Part shown: positions 39,276 to 48,991 of the stretch, in pieces
Layout of the letters: every line of letters begins with the position of its first letter
Numbering within the stretch: the first letter of the stretch is position 1
Assembly: GCA_947184155.2 (NCBI GenBank)
Contig: CAMXCT020000475.1
Location: 58,861-122,860, forward strand
Source of the DNA: Cladocopium goreaui
Lineage: Eukaryota > Sar > Dinophyceae > Suessiales > Symbiodiniaceae
Direction: 5' to 3'
Length of the DNA: 64,000 bases
The notes under the pieces: model-generated
The model's database searches: none
Seen by the model: only the letters and a program-made list of their open reading frames with translations
What the model was told of the DNA's origin: nothing
Program-made: the position numbers and the translations under genes

Positions 39276-40544
39276 GAGTTTAGAAACTAACTCCAAATTT
39301 CATTGTGTTGTTTTACTCTGACCGTGTCCGACCAACCCCAAAATTGTCATTTTGATTTATCTTGCGCCATGAGCCATGTTTTATTTACCTCCCTTGACCC
39401 TATTACCTATACAACACAACACGTTCAACATATGAAGCAAGTTGACCTGTCGAGTCATTCTGATAGTCATTCTTATAGTCATTCTGATAATTTCTGATAG
39501 TCATTCTTATAGATTTAGTCCCTTCTCCACACAAAACACTATGTTCAACATATGAACCAACTTGGCATCTTGAGTCATATTTGAAATGTCTTTTCCTTCC
39601 CCTATAACAAGACGATACGTTGAACAGATGAAGAAAGTTTGCATCTGAGTCATGATTGAAATTTGCAACTCGCCGACCCCACAATGCAGAACGTTCAACG
39701 TATGAAGAAATTTGACATGTGGAGTCCTTTTTTGAAACCCCCTGGACCCAACCAAGTAATATCTACATTCTGGCCCCTACAAAACACTACATTACAACAT
39801 CGTTCAGCATGAACAAGCCATCTCGAGCCGTGTTTAACATGTCCTTTCCCTACCTGTGCAAACCAATACGTTGAATATATTAACACAGTAGAAATGTCAC
39901 GTCATCTTTATATTTTGAACTCCTCTCCTTCCCCTGAAAAACAATACCTCGAACAAACCAAAGAATGGGCTTCCTGAGTCAGTTTCGAAATTTACAATTC
40001 CGTGACCCTACACTGCAATACCTTCAACATGTGATCATAGTTGGCATTTTGAGTCATTGTTATGATTTCTTCCCCTTCCCCCTGCCCTGTACAAACCGCT
40101 ACGTTCAACATATGACCCAACTTGGCATCTTGAGTCATTTTTGAAATATACCCCCCTCAAATTTTCAATATTTTGAACAAATATGAACAAATGGAGTAAA
40201 TTGACATGTCGAGTCCGAGTCATCAATATTTTTTGCGCTTCCGACGTTGCACAACAATATTGTTGAACCAACAAAATTGTCATCTCAAGTCATTTCTAAA
40301 ATTTATCCGCCCCCCGATCCTACAAGGCAATACATTCAACATATTCAACCAACTTGGCATCTTGAGTCATGTTTGAAATGTTTTTTCCTCCCCTGCATAT
40401 TATTGCCTTGAATATTGAACACATTATGTAATTTTTTTGCACCCCCAACCCCCCACAAAACAATACATTTGAAAGAAAAACAAAACTTCTATCTTGAGTT
40501 CTTTTTCCCCACCTGCCAGGTGAAGGTTTCTAGATTTTAACAAA

Positions 40545-40722
40545 GGTGCGACTCCTTCCTCTTCTTCCTCTTCTTCCTCTTCTTCCTCTTCTTCCTCTTC
40601 TTCGTCTTCTTCCTCTTCTTCCTCTTCTTCCTCTTCTTCCTCTTCTTCCTCTTCTTCCTCTGCTTCCTCTCCTTCCTCTCCTTCCTCTCCTTCTTCCTCT
40701 CCTTCTCTCCTTCTCTTCCTCG
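40545..40722. repeat. CTTCTTCCT microsatellite
   Basis: CTTCCTCTT units, nine-base period, with C/T substitutions towards the right. The minus-strand Glu-rich frame and plus-strand Leu/Pro-rich frame come from the repeat. Confidence 0.93.
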
Positions 40723-40844
40723 CCAGCTGTGGATGCTGTGGAGTGCGGCTCGACCTGAGTGCCATGCCGCGAGATCAGGATGCCTGGGCCCGACAGCCAC
40801 ATCGCGCGCTCAGGAGGCTGTGGAGCGCGCCTGGACCCGAACAA

Positions 40845-40950
40845 ACAGAATGGCAGAATATACGTCAGATACAATGCCAGAAAGAATGTCAGATAGAATA
40901 TCAGAATATATTTGCCATAAATACTTCCAGATGGTATGTAGTAAACTCTG
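40845..40950. repeat. CAGAATRYCAGATA minisatellite, copy 1
   Basis: Units of 12-15 bp such as ATGCCAGAAAGAATGTCAGA and AGAATATCAGAATATAT. A longer array of the same motif lies at 62084-62190, where it is an insertion relative to the sister segment. Confidence 0.75.
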
Positions 40951-42696
40951 TCAGAACATATAGCGCGCAAGAGTGGGAATAAATTTACCTTCCATCAGCC
41001 CTGCAAAGCAATAGGTTCAACATATTATATTATATGAACAGTTGACACATTTAGTCAGTGTGATATAGATTTTCAAGCACATCCCCTACAAGGCAATACG
41101 TTCAACATGTAAACAAACTGGGCATCTTGAATCATGTTGAACATGTCCTTTCCTTCCTCACAAAACAACAGGTTGAATTTATGAACAAAGTCAAAAGTGT
41201 TGATTTTTTCACATATTTCAGCCACCCTACCCTACCCTACAAAACAATACGCTGAACAGACGAAGAAAATTCTCATTTTGAATCAAATTTGCGATTTACC
41301 ACCCATCGACCCTACCAGGTAAAATGTTGAACTTGTGGAAAAAGTTGACTGGCTGAGTTCTTCTGATAGGTTTACCTCATCAAAACACTACGTTTAACCG
41401 TTTAACATAGTTGAACATATGAACCAACGTGGCATCCTGAGTCATGTTCAAAATGTATTCTTTGTTATCTTTATTCCACCCTTGCAAAGCAACACGTTGA
41501 CTATGAACACAGATGAAGGGTTAAGTCAGTTCAAATTTCTTTATGCCTCCCCCCGCCACAAGACAATATGAATGTTGAACACATGAAACAAATTCAGATC
41601 TTGAGCCAGTTTTGAAATTGATTCCCCCCTGACCTCACCATGAAGTTGACATGTTGAGTCGGGTCATTGCTACAAACTTGCCCGCCTGTCCCCTACAAAA
41701 CACTACGTCCGTTCAACATTAAAGCTAACTTGGCATCTCGAGTCATGATTCAAATGTCATTTCCTTCCCCTACAACAAAACAATACGTTGAACAAATTAA
41801 GACAATTCATCTTGAGTCATTTTTGAAAGTTACGACCCCCCGACCCTACACAGCAGTACGTTAAACATAGAAAATTGGCATATTGAGTCATTTTGTAGAT
41901 TTCGTCACTGTCCTCTTGAAAGCACTACGTTCAACATATGAACCAACGAGGCATCCTGAGTCATGTTCAAAATGTATTCTTTATTCCTCAAAAAACAATA
42001 CGTTGAATATGCGTATGAACAAAGTTGAAATGTTGATTTGTCTTGAAACATTTCACCCCCCCCTCCCTTTCCAATTCATACATTGAACAAATGAAGAAAA
42101 ATTGCATCTTGAGTCATTTTTGCAATTTACAACCCCTCGACCCTACAAAAAACGTTTAGCATACCGAGAAAGCTTACATGTCGCGTCAGTTTTCAAATTT
42201 ACCCTTCTCGACCCTACAAAGAAAATAGTTGAACATTTCGGAATTTTACCAACACCTTGACCCTACAAAAAAATACATTCAACATATGGATCAAGTTGAC
42301 ATGTTGATTCATTCTTTTGGATTTACCTGCCCTGTCCCCTACAAAACATTATGTTTAACGTATGAATCAGCATGGCATCTTGACTTATGTTAAAAATGTT
42401 CCTTGCCTTCCCGTACAACAAAACCACGCGTTGAACAAATGAAAAAAAGGAATCTTGAGTCATGATTGAAATTTACAGCCCGTCGACCCTACAAAGCAGC
42501 ACGTTGAACATATGGAGAGATTTCGCAAGTCGAGTGATGCTTGGAATTTCCGTCCCCTCGGCCCTGCCAGACAAATGGTTTAAGGTATGAAGAAAGTTGC
42601 CATGCGGAGTCATTTTTAAATTTTACATCTCCTCGACCCTACTTAGCTAGCACCCCCTTGTGGAGTCATTGTTAAAGATCTACTCCCCTGTACCAG

Positions 42697-42850
42697 TGTC
42701 AATTTGTGGTATGTGATACTCCATGTAAAGGCCAGGTTGTCACATGTAGTGTCTGCTGCCATTTCGGCTATCAGGGCCCTTGAGCTACATCGCTATCGCT
42801 ACTAGCAAAAAGAGCCGCGTTGGACTGCACGATACCGTTGCCAATTCACA
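42697..42850 (+). repeat. 5' LTR, 154 bp
   Basis: TGTCAATTTGTGG...CCAATTCACA. Identical at every base to 52385-52538. Very short for a copia LTR. Confidence 0.97.
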
Positions 42851-42851
42851 T

Positions 42852-42868
42852 TGGTAGCGGAGCAGGTG
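42852..42868 (+). other. primer-binding site candidate
   Basis: TGGTAGCGGAGCAGGT, one base after the 5' LTR. It starts with TGG, complementary to a tRNA CCA end, and resembles the TGGTATCAGAGC initiator-tRNA-Met site of plant copia elements, so a Met tRNA primer is the best guess. Confidence 0.65.
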
Positions 42869-43035
42869 ACGACCTGTCTCCGGGTACGTGTCAGATCCAG
42901 GGATTGAAAATAGTAGAAGTTTGAATCGGATTTGTTCTTGGAACTTTTTCTGCCGAAATCGTCTGATCCCTGTGGGACAGACCTGCAATTGGCTGACCTT
43001 GGGTATAGGCAGTCCATCGCAAAGGAATCGTAGAA

Positions 43036-45480
43036 ATGTCAGTAGCTGGACTTAGGTTTGGTTCTGACCGATCCACTGTGCCCCTAGAGACCAAGAGTGG
43101 ATCATACATATACCATGGGGATGCAGCACATTATCATGATTGGGAATTCCGGACCCTTTTGCGAATAAAGCTGTTTGATTCAAAGAAAGATGTAGAATCC
43201 TCCCCAACCGGAAGGAGTGCCGAGCCCGTTGGGCCGGACTCTGAAGCTGATGCTGGGATTTCACCCCATCCGCGCCCAGGCCGGCCAGATGACGAAGCCG
43301 GAGCCTCTGCCAGTCGAAGCCCTAAAGGGGATGACACGGGTCGAGATCGTAGTGTCTTAGTCAACAAGGTCGTAGAAGGTCTTCGAGGTGATGCCTTTCT
43401 CATTGCCAGAGATCTCGGTTTGGAGACTCTGTCCCAAGAGGAAGGTCTTGAACGATTGGTTGAACGAATCAAGGCCCATGTTTTTCCCAGAGCTCAAGAA
43501 GAAGCCAAAGAACTCTTCAGAGCAGGGCAGAAAGCAGGTGGAGTTTTGTCCCGACAACCCCAAGAACCCATGCTGAGTTATACTCAACGCAGACGCAGAT
43601 GGTGGAGAGTGTTGACCGAGCTTGATCCTTCCATGGCACTTTCAGATGGACTCCGTATGGAGCTCATGCTTGAACTGTCAGGTCTGAGCCGGCAAGAGGT
43701 ACTGGTCGTAAAAGCATGTGCCACCACCAAGGACTTTGAAGGAGTTGCTAAGGTGTTGGTTGATCAGTATTCAGGAATCCATTTGAGGGAAGGATCCAAG
43801 TCTTGGGTTGGACGTTCATCTACCCCACAACAGTATGGGAAGTCTGGTAAGGGATATGGAAGTTCCAAAGGACCCCAAAGTGGTAAAGGTTCCTACAAGA
43901 CAGCCTACAATGCCTATCCCGATGAGGAAGGCTATGGTTATGGTGACCATGATGAATACCAAGAGGAATACTATGAAGAGGATGCACCATACGTAGGTCT
44001 GCTTGGTGGGATCGAGGAACATCCAGAACAATCAAGTCCAAATGTTGACAATCCCTATGAAGCCTTTGACTTTCACGACGAAGTTGATGAGTATGAAGCC
44101 ACTGCCCTGAATGCACTAGTGGATTTAGGAGATGAACCAACTGAAGATGACAAGAGCCTTGGGGAAGCTCTCCAACTCCAACTAGCTGCATTCGCAGCCT
44201 TCGGACGTGTGAAAGGAAAGGGTAAAGGCAAACCCAAAGGAAAAGGGAAAATCATCAGGTCCAACTTGTCCATCGAACAGCGCAGGAAGCGCCTTTCCGA
44301 GATTAAGGCCAAGTCAAAATGCCTTCGCTGCGGCGCCTACGGGCACTGGGCAGGTGACCCAATTTGTAAATTCCCAGGTGCAAAGGGGAATGCTAATGCC
44401 AAGGATTCAAAACCCCCATCGAATCCTCCTAGGCCAACAGCGCACTTTGCAGACTTCTCGGAATCTTCATCAGATGAGGGAGTTTTCTTGAGTGCATCAT
44501 CACCCAAAACACCAGTTGCAAACATGGCCATCAAGAGTGCAGCTGCCCTTTCAAAGGCACCCAGTTTGGGACCTCCCACAACTCCGGTAGGACGAAATGA
44601 CCCGTCAAAACCTATTGGGAGTAACACGAAGTTCAAGTTTGGCCAGTTTAAGGGGAAGACGTTTTGGGAGATCTTGCATGATCATCCTGACTACTTTGCA
44701 TGGACACAGAAGAACGCCAAGAGTCCAGGAGCCTCAGAGTATGCCGAGTGGGTGAACCAAAACTTTGAGTATCGGGGGAACATAGTGTATTGCAGAAGTA
44801 GTTTGGAGCCACCACCACCTCTTCCAAAGCAACACACACGTTTGAGGAAGCCACCGAATCCACCAAAGGAGAAGTGTGCCAATTGCACCCAATTCACTCG
44901 TCAGGGGAGTACGGGTTACACCATCAAGGAGACATGTCTGGTTTGTGGCCATTCAACTACTACCAGGAGAGAACTACTCCCCCAATATCCTTATGACCAG
45001 TGTCCACATGCAGACAAGGATTTTCGTGGTTCTTCAAGGTCTGTTCACCGAACCTTTTGTAAGCAGTGTTGCACGTATCTGGATGAGACTCCGATGGAGC
45101 TCCAAAGGACCCGAAAAGCAGTCTCCACCAAAGTCTTGGAAGCACCCCTGGAAAGAGTTTCCATCATTGAACAACTGGTTGATGATTCCAAAGATGCGAC
45201 CTTTAGCCCCGACATGCTGGACATGATCCTCAATGATTTTGCCACCTTAGTCGCTACCAGTTCTGAATCTGAGGCCATCACTTCGACCAAGCTGCATGAA
45301 CTTCTCCACCAATCCATCGCCAATGCAGAAGGAGACAGCAGTTTTACCATGGTTGGTGATGTGGAAAACCCTGGGGAAGATTTTGCAGGTCTCGGAGTGT
45401 GTTTTCATGGGGACGAGCCAGATGTAGAGATGTCTGATGGCTTGGTGCATTTTGGTGCATGTGTTCCAAGAGACCCGTGA
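43036..45480 (+). CDS. copia Gag-like polyprotein (814 aa)
   Basis: Long Gag from ATG 43036. Residues 90-230 form a helical capsid-like region (LRGDAFLIARDLGLETLSQE...). A Gly/Tyr/Ser-rich linker and an acidic Tyr-rich stretch follow, then a basic GKGKGKPKGKGK run and a zinc knuckle CLRCGAYGHWAGDPIC (Cys429, Cys432, His437, Cys444) for RNA binding. Residues 533-580 (FKFGQFKGKTFWEILHDHPD then YFAW) resemble the small C-terminal domain of ExoX-type exonucleases. A Cys-rich C-terminal section (CANC...CLVCGH...CKQCC) may bind another zinc. It ends 44 bases inside the next frame, which is offset +1, as expected for Gag-Pol frameshifting. Confidence 0.88.
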   Translation: MSVAGLRFGSDRSTVPLETKSGSYIYHGDAAHYHDWEFRTLLRIKLFDSKKDVESSPTGRSAEPVGPDSEADAGISPHPRPGRPDDEAGASASRSPKGDDTGRDRSVLVNKVVEGLRGDAFLIARDLGLETLSQEEGLERLVERIKAHVFPRAQEEAKELFRAGQKAGGVLSRQPQEPMLSYTQRRRRWWRVLTELDPSMALSDGLRMELMLELSGLSRQEVLVVKACATTKDFEGVAKVLVDQYSGIHLREGSKSWVGRSSTPQQYGKSGKGYGSSKGPQSGKGSYKTAYNAYPDEEGYGYGDHDEYQEEYYEEDAPYVGLLGGIEEHPEQSSPNVDNPYEAFDFHDEVDEYEATALNALVDLGDEPTEDDKSLGEALQLQLAAFAAFGRVKGKGKGKPKGKGKIIRSNLSIEQRRKRLSEIKAKSKCLRCGAYGHWAGDPICKFPGAKGNANAKDSKPPSNPPRPTAHFADFSESSSDEGVFLSASSPKTPVANMAIKSAAALSKAPSLGPPTTPVGRNDPSKPIGSNTKFKFGQFKGKTFWEILHDHPDYFAWTQKNAKSPGASEYAEWVNQNFEYRGNIVYCRSSLEPPPPLPKQHTRLRKPPNPPKEKCANCTQFTRQGSTGYTIKETCLVCGHSTTTRRELLPQYPYDQCPHADKDFRGSSRSVHRTFCKQCCTYLDETPMELQRTRKAVSTKVLEAPLERVSIIEQLVDDSKDATFSPDMLDMILNDFATLVATSSESEAITSTKLHELLHQSIANAEGDSSFTMVGDVENPGEDFAGLGVCFHGDEPDVEMSDGLVHFGACVPRDP

Positions 45481-48400
45481 CATGTACGACATGAGTGATC
45501 CCAATATCTATGTCGTGTTGGATGAGGGGTGTAACTCAACTTGTCACTCCAAACATTGGGCTGAGGTAGTAACTGCCAAGCTGAAGAACTTGGGATACCA
45601 GTTTCCATTCAATGACACCAAGGGGAAAACCTTCTCTGGATTGGGGACCGGGGGAACCTCAACCGAGGGATCCCGTACATTGCCTTTCAGCCTGAATTTC
45701 ATGGACAGCAAGTGTACACCCATTCATGGGGTACTTGAGACGCACCAACTTAGCTCCGGGACATCACCACTCTTGCTGTCACTGCATGCTCAAGCCCATC
45801 TTGGACTTGTCAAGGACTTGAAGAATGGAACAGTATCCATTGATGGTAATCAGTTGCCAGTTTTCAGATGTTCTCATACAGGTTTGATGATGTTAGCAAT
45901 CACCCCAAATCAAATTGATCCGACAGGAAAAACGTCCAATCACATTTCACAACAGATCCCAAAGTGCCACAGAAAGTTTCGAACTGCCTTCGCCGCCCTA
46001 TCCGACGAGCCTGGTTCGCCGTCGGCCAGTGAGATGTTGAGGTCTCCAAGTGGCTACAGCTCGTCAAGCGCAGATCACATCGAAGGTGCCGTGAACAACT
46101 GCCTGAGGGGACTGGACAGATCCCGATGCCTTGTGGTCACTTCAGGTGCTCGTTGGACAGGTCGACAGCCAAGCTTCCCTGGTGCTAAGGTTCTTCAGAT
46201 TGACTGCAGGCATTTCCATGATCCTGACAGCGACAGATCGATCCGAGGTTGCACTGGACGACATCCTAGCATTATCCGAGGAGTTGCACTTCATGAGGCA
46301 ATGAATGACCTCGTTGAGCAGGTGACAGATTTCTTGAGGGCTAACCCGAATGGGAAGCTCGTGATCCACTTGTACTGCACCAGTGGTCGTCATCGCAGTG
46401 TTGGATTGGCAGCTTTGATCTACTACTTCTTGGACGTGACTGATTGGAGGAAGCCTTTGCTGATCCATTATCACAGCCCGGAGTGGCGTGAGATGACTTG
46501 TGGAGGTCATTGCAGTCTTTGTGCAACAGCCGACACCAGAGAGCTTGGAAACTTGATGAACAGGCATCTTCCTGACGTGCGTGTTGTGGATGTGGATGAA
46601 CCTGATAGGTCATCAGGAGTTGCTAGGCCGCCTGAGCCTGTTAGGCCACCGGCACCAGGGCCTACTACAACGGCGACGAGATCTATCCCCACGTTGACAC
46701 CATCCAGGACTGTGCCAGTTCCAGTCCGTGCTCCTATGACACCATCCTTTGGAGGTACATCGACGAGAACGCCTTTGACACCCAGGTATGTTCCAGCATA
46801 TCCACCTCCAAGCCGTAGTGCTCGAGACTCATCTCGTGGAGGAGCACATCACGAAGGAGACGAACGAGGCCGTGATTATGGAGGACAAGACCGAGACTTA
46901 GCAGTACAGGTTCTTGCTAATCAGGTCCAGGAGCTCTCAGGTCTTGTGAGACAGGTGCTTGAAGGAGAACGAGCTGATCGTGGAAGGACCAGAAGAAGAT
47001 CCTCTTCGAGCGGCAGGCGTGGTCGGCGATCTCGAAGCAGACGCCGTGTGTCATCTCCAAGGGTACCTTCTCCAAGGACCCCTCCATCACCACCGAGGCC
47101 ACCGATTCGACACCCATGTGATGAGTCTCAGCGTCAGCGACTTGAGAGGGAACTCCGCGACATCTTGAACGACAACAGCGGAGACCCATATCGCTGGAAT
47201 GTCGATGAAGACATCCTTTCTTGGATCATCTCTTCTGCAAAACTGTGGGGAAACAGAGATCGGGTGATCTGGATTACAGACCCCAGCCTTCCTCATGAGG
47301 AGCAGCAGCAGCAAGGCATCAGGGTGGACATCAAGCTCAGATCCCACGTGAGGAGCACTTTGATTTCAGGTGGCAAATGGATGAATCGACAGGGTTGGGT
47401 GAAATCGTCATTCTATCGACCACGTGATTCCGCAGGAACATTGTGGAACAGACTTCAACGGGAAGAAGCTGTTGGAGAGAACGTCGATCTCCCGACTACT
47501 TGGGCCGATTTGGTGATCTTCTCACATCGAGACGTGCGCCCGCGAGCATATACGGGGCGCGTGGTTTTGTTGTCAGGTGATCAGGGTTTTGAGGGCAGTA
47601 TCGCACCAAAAACGGGGCCCCAAAACGCACCAAAAACGGAGCCCCAAAACGCACCAAAAACGGAGCCCCAAAAGAGCCAGAAATATGTCCCCAAAACAAA
47701 AGTCCATTTGCAGAGTCGAAAGAATCCTCCAACTCCACCACAGCCAAGTCGGTTTATGATTTGTACAGATGATGACATGTTCAAGGGAAACCCCAAGATT
47801 CAGACCCCGAAAGATGAGTCAACCGACTATAGCACAAGTTCATCCGATGAGAGCCCTGTTGCCAAACCTGTGAAAAGCAAATCCTCCAATGGAAAGCCTT
47901 GTCATGAGAAAACCCCCAAGGATGAAGTGATCATCAAAACCGAACCCGGTGATGTACTGCCAGTTGGACTCATGGCCAGAGATCCAGATGGTCCCAACAT
48001 GCATGAAGTTGTTCTGGACTCTGACACCGATGTTGAAGTGCATGAACATGGTCCAATTGCCATCCAACCCAATGAGAGAGTCACCATGGGTAGGAAACAC
48101 CGTAAAGCAGTGTTGGACGGTATTGCCAATTTGAACAAGAACGACATGATGATCCAGAGTGGACTTGGTTTGATTTCCAATCCCAATCGAGATAGCAAGA
48201 CAGTTGTTTTCACTTCCCATCCGTTCGTGTTCGTCCAGGAGTCTGGCCAGCCTTCGGTCGACGTGATCGACGTTGGTGTGGGGGCCAGTCATCTTGACCC
48301 TGAATTTGACCCCAAAGATTTTTGTAATCTGTTGGAGGGGTATCAAAACATTGTCATTGCCATTGGATACAACAACCCAAATGATCCATTGGGACATGGT

Positions 48401-48991
48401 CGTTTTCTGGCAGAAGTGGAGTTGATGTGCGACTTGGACAATTGCAAGTTTCTGCACATAGATGTTGCCATGACTGATCGATGGGAGAAACATCAACACC
48501 CCCAAACACCATATATCAATGACCATGGTTTGGCATTCACATGCAATGACGAACAGTGGACCCATGAGTTTGAATCTTGGTTTCGTGGACAGACGATGGA
48601 CGATGTCTTGTCTTGGAAGTTTGCAGATTGGATTGGGAGTTGGGCCAAGGAAGATGATTTGAACCATCAAATGGGGATAGCGTTTGTGGGGGACATGCAT
48701 GAAGAAGCACATGAAGAGCATCAACGACTTGACGCCCTCTGGGACTCCGATGACAGAGCCCAGGTGAACCCTGTTGAGGAACTGATTTCTGAGGAAACCC
48801 TCATTGACGAAGTCGAGATTCCAGGACTTCCACAAGATGAGGTGGAGAGACGCAGGCAGTGGAGAAAGCTTCCAGCCAGAGTGAGGATCGCTGTCAGGCG
48901 ACTTCACCGTCAGTTTGGTCATGTGCCGAGGCAGACCATGATCCACTTGCTTCGTGCTGCCAGGGTTCGAACAGAGTTATTGATGCAGTAA
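45437..48991 (+). CDS. copia Pol part 1: protease, RapZ-C-like domain, linker, pre-integrase (1184 aa)
   Basis: ATG at 45437 overlaps the Gag end. A protease-like site YVVLDEGCNSTCH (Asp29-Glu-Gly31) sits where copia has its aspartic protease. Residues 230-365 (46124-46531) resemble the C-terminal domain of bacterial RapZ: IDCRHFHDPDSDRSIRGCTG, then VIHLYCTSGRHRSVGLAALI with a CX5R loop (Cys314, Arg320). A long Arg/Ser-rich linker (RSRSRRRVSSPRVPSPRTPP), an unassigned helical region and four tandem NAPKTEP-type repeats (about 47600-47690) follow. The C-terminus begins the integrase HHCC zinc finger (LHRQFGHVPRQTMIHLL). The frame closes at 48991, and the remainder of the finger is read one base back in the next frame. 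Confidence 0.82.
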   Translation: MAWCILVHVFQETRDMYDMSDPNIYVVLDEGCNSTCHSKHWAEVVTAKLKNLGYQFPFNDTKGKTFSGLGTGGTSTEGSRTLPFSLNFMDSKCTPIHGVLETHQLSSGTSPLLLSLHAQAHLGLVKDLKNGTVSIDGNQLPVFRCSHTGLMMLAITPNQIDPTGKTSNHISQQIPKCHRKFRTAFAALSDEPGSPSASEMLRSPSGYSSSSADHIEGAVNNCLRGLDRSRCLVVTSGARWTGRQPSFPGAKVLQIDCRHFHDPDSDRSIRGCTGRHPSIIRGVALHEAMNDLVEQVTDFLRANPNGKLVIHLYCTSGRHRSVGLAALIYYFLDVTDWRKPLLIHYHSPEWREMTCGGHCSLCATADTRELGNLMNRHLPDVRVVDVDEPDRSSGVARPPEPVRPPAPGPTTTATRSIPTLTPSRTVPVPVRAPMTPSFGGTSTRTPLTPRYVPAYPPPSRSARDSSRGGAHHEGDERGRDYGGQDRDLAVQVLANQVQELSGLVRQVLEGERADRGRTRRRSSSSGRRGRRSRSRRRVSSPRVPSPRTPPSPPRPPIRHPCDESQRQRLERELRDILNDNSGDPYRWNVDEDILSWIISSAKLWGNRDRVIWITDPSLPHEEQQQQGIRVDIKLRSHVRSTLISGGKWMNRQGWVKSSFYRPRDSAGTLWNRLQREEAVGENVDLPTTWADLVIFSHRDVRPRAYTGRVVLLSGDQGFEGSIAPKTGPQNAPKTEPQNAPKTEPQKSQKYVPKTKVHLQSRKNPPTPPQPSRFMICTDDDMFKGNPKIQTPKDESTDYSTSSSDESPVAKPVKSKSSNGKPCHEKTPKDEVIIKTEPGDVLPVGLMARDPDGPNMHEVVLDSDTDVEVHEHGPIAIQPNERVTMGRKHRKAVLDGIANLNKNDMMIQSGLGLISNPNRDSKTVVFTSHPFVFVQESGQPSVDVIDVGVGASHLDPEFDPKDFCNLLEGYQNIVIAIGYNNPNDPLGHGRFLAEVELMCDLDNCKFLHIDVAMTDRWEKHQHPQTPYINDHGLAFTCNDEQWTHEFESWFRGQTMDDVLSWKFADWIGSWAKEDDLNHQMGIAFVGDMHEEAHEEHQRLDALWDSDDRAQVNPVEELISEETLIDEVEIPGLPQDEVERRRQWRKLPARVRIAVRRLHRQFGHVPRQTMIHLLRAARVRTELLMQ

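Larger units (their letters stand above)
39320..42696. repeat. degenerate 70-80 bp satellite, left part
   Basis: About 45 diverged units, each roughly: CCCTACAAAACAATACGTTC or similar, AACATATGAACAAA, GTTGACATCTTGAGTCAT, TTTTGAAATTTAC, then a C-rich run. Related units continue at 52539-53930 beyond the copia insertion. No gene is supported. Confidence 0.88.

Noticed and set aside
47840..48946. 368-codon minus-strand frame within copia Pol
   Set aside because: Antisense shadow of the polyprotein frame.
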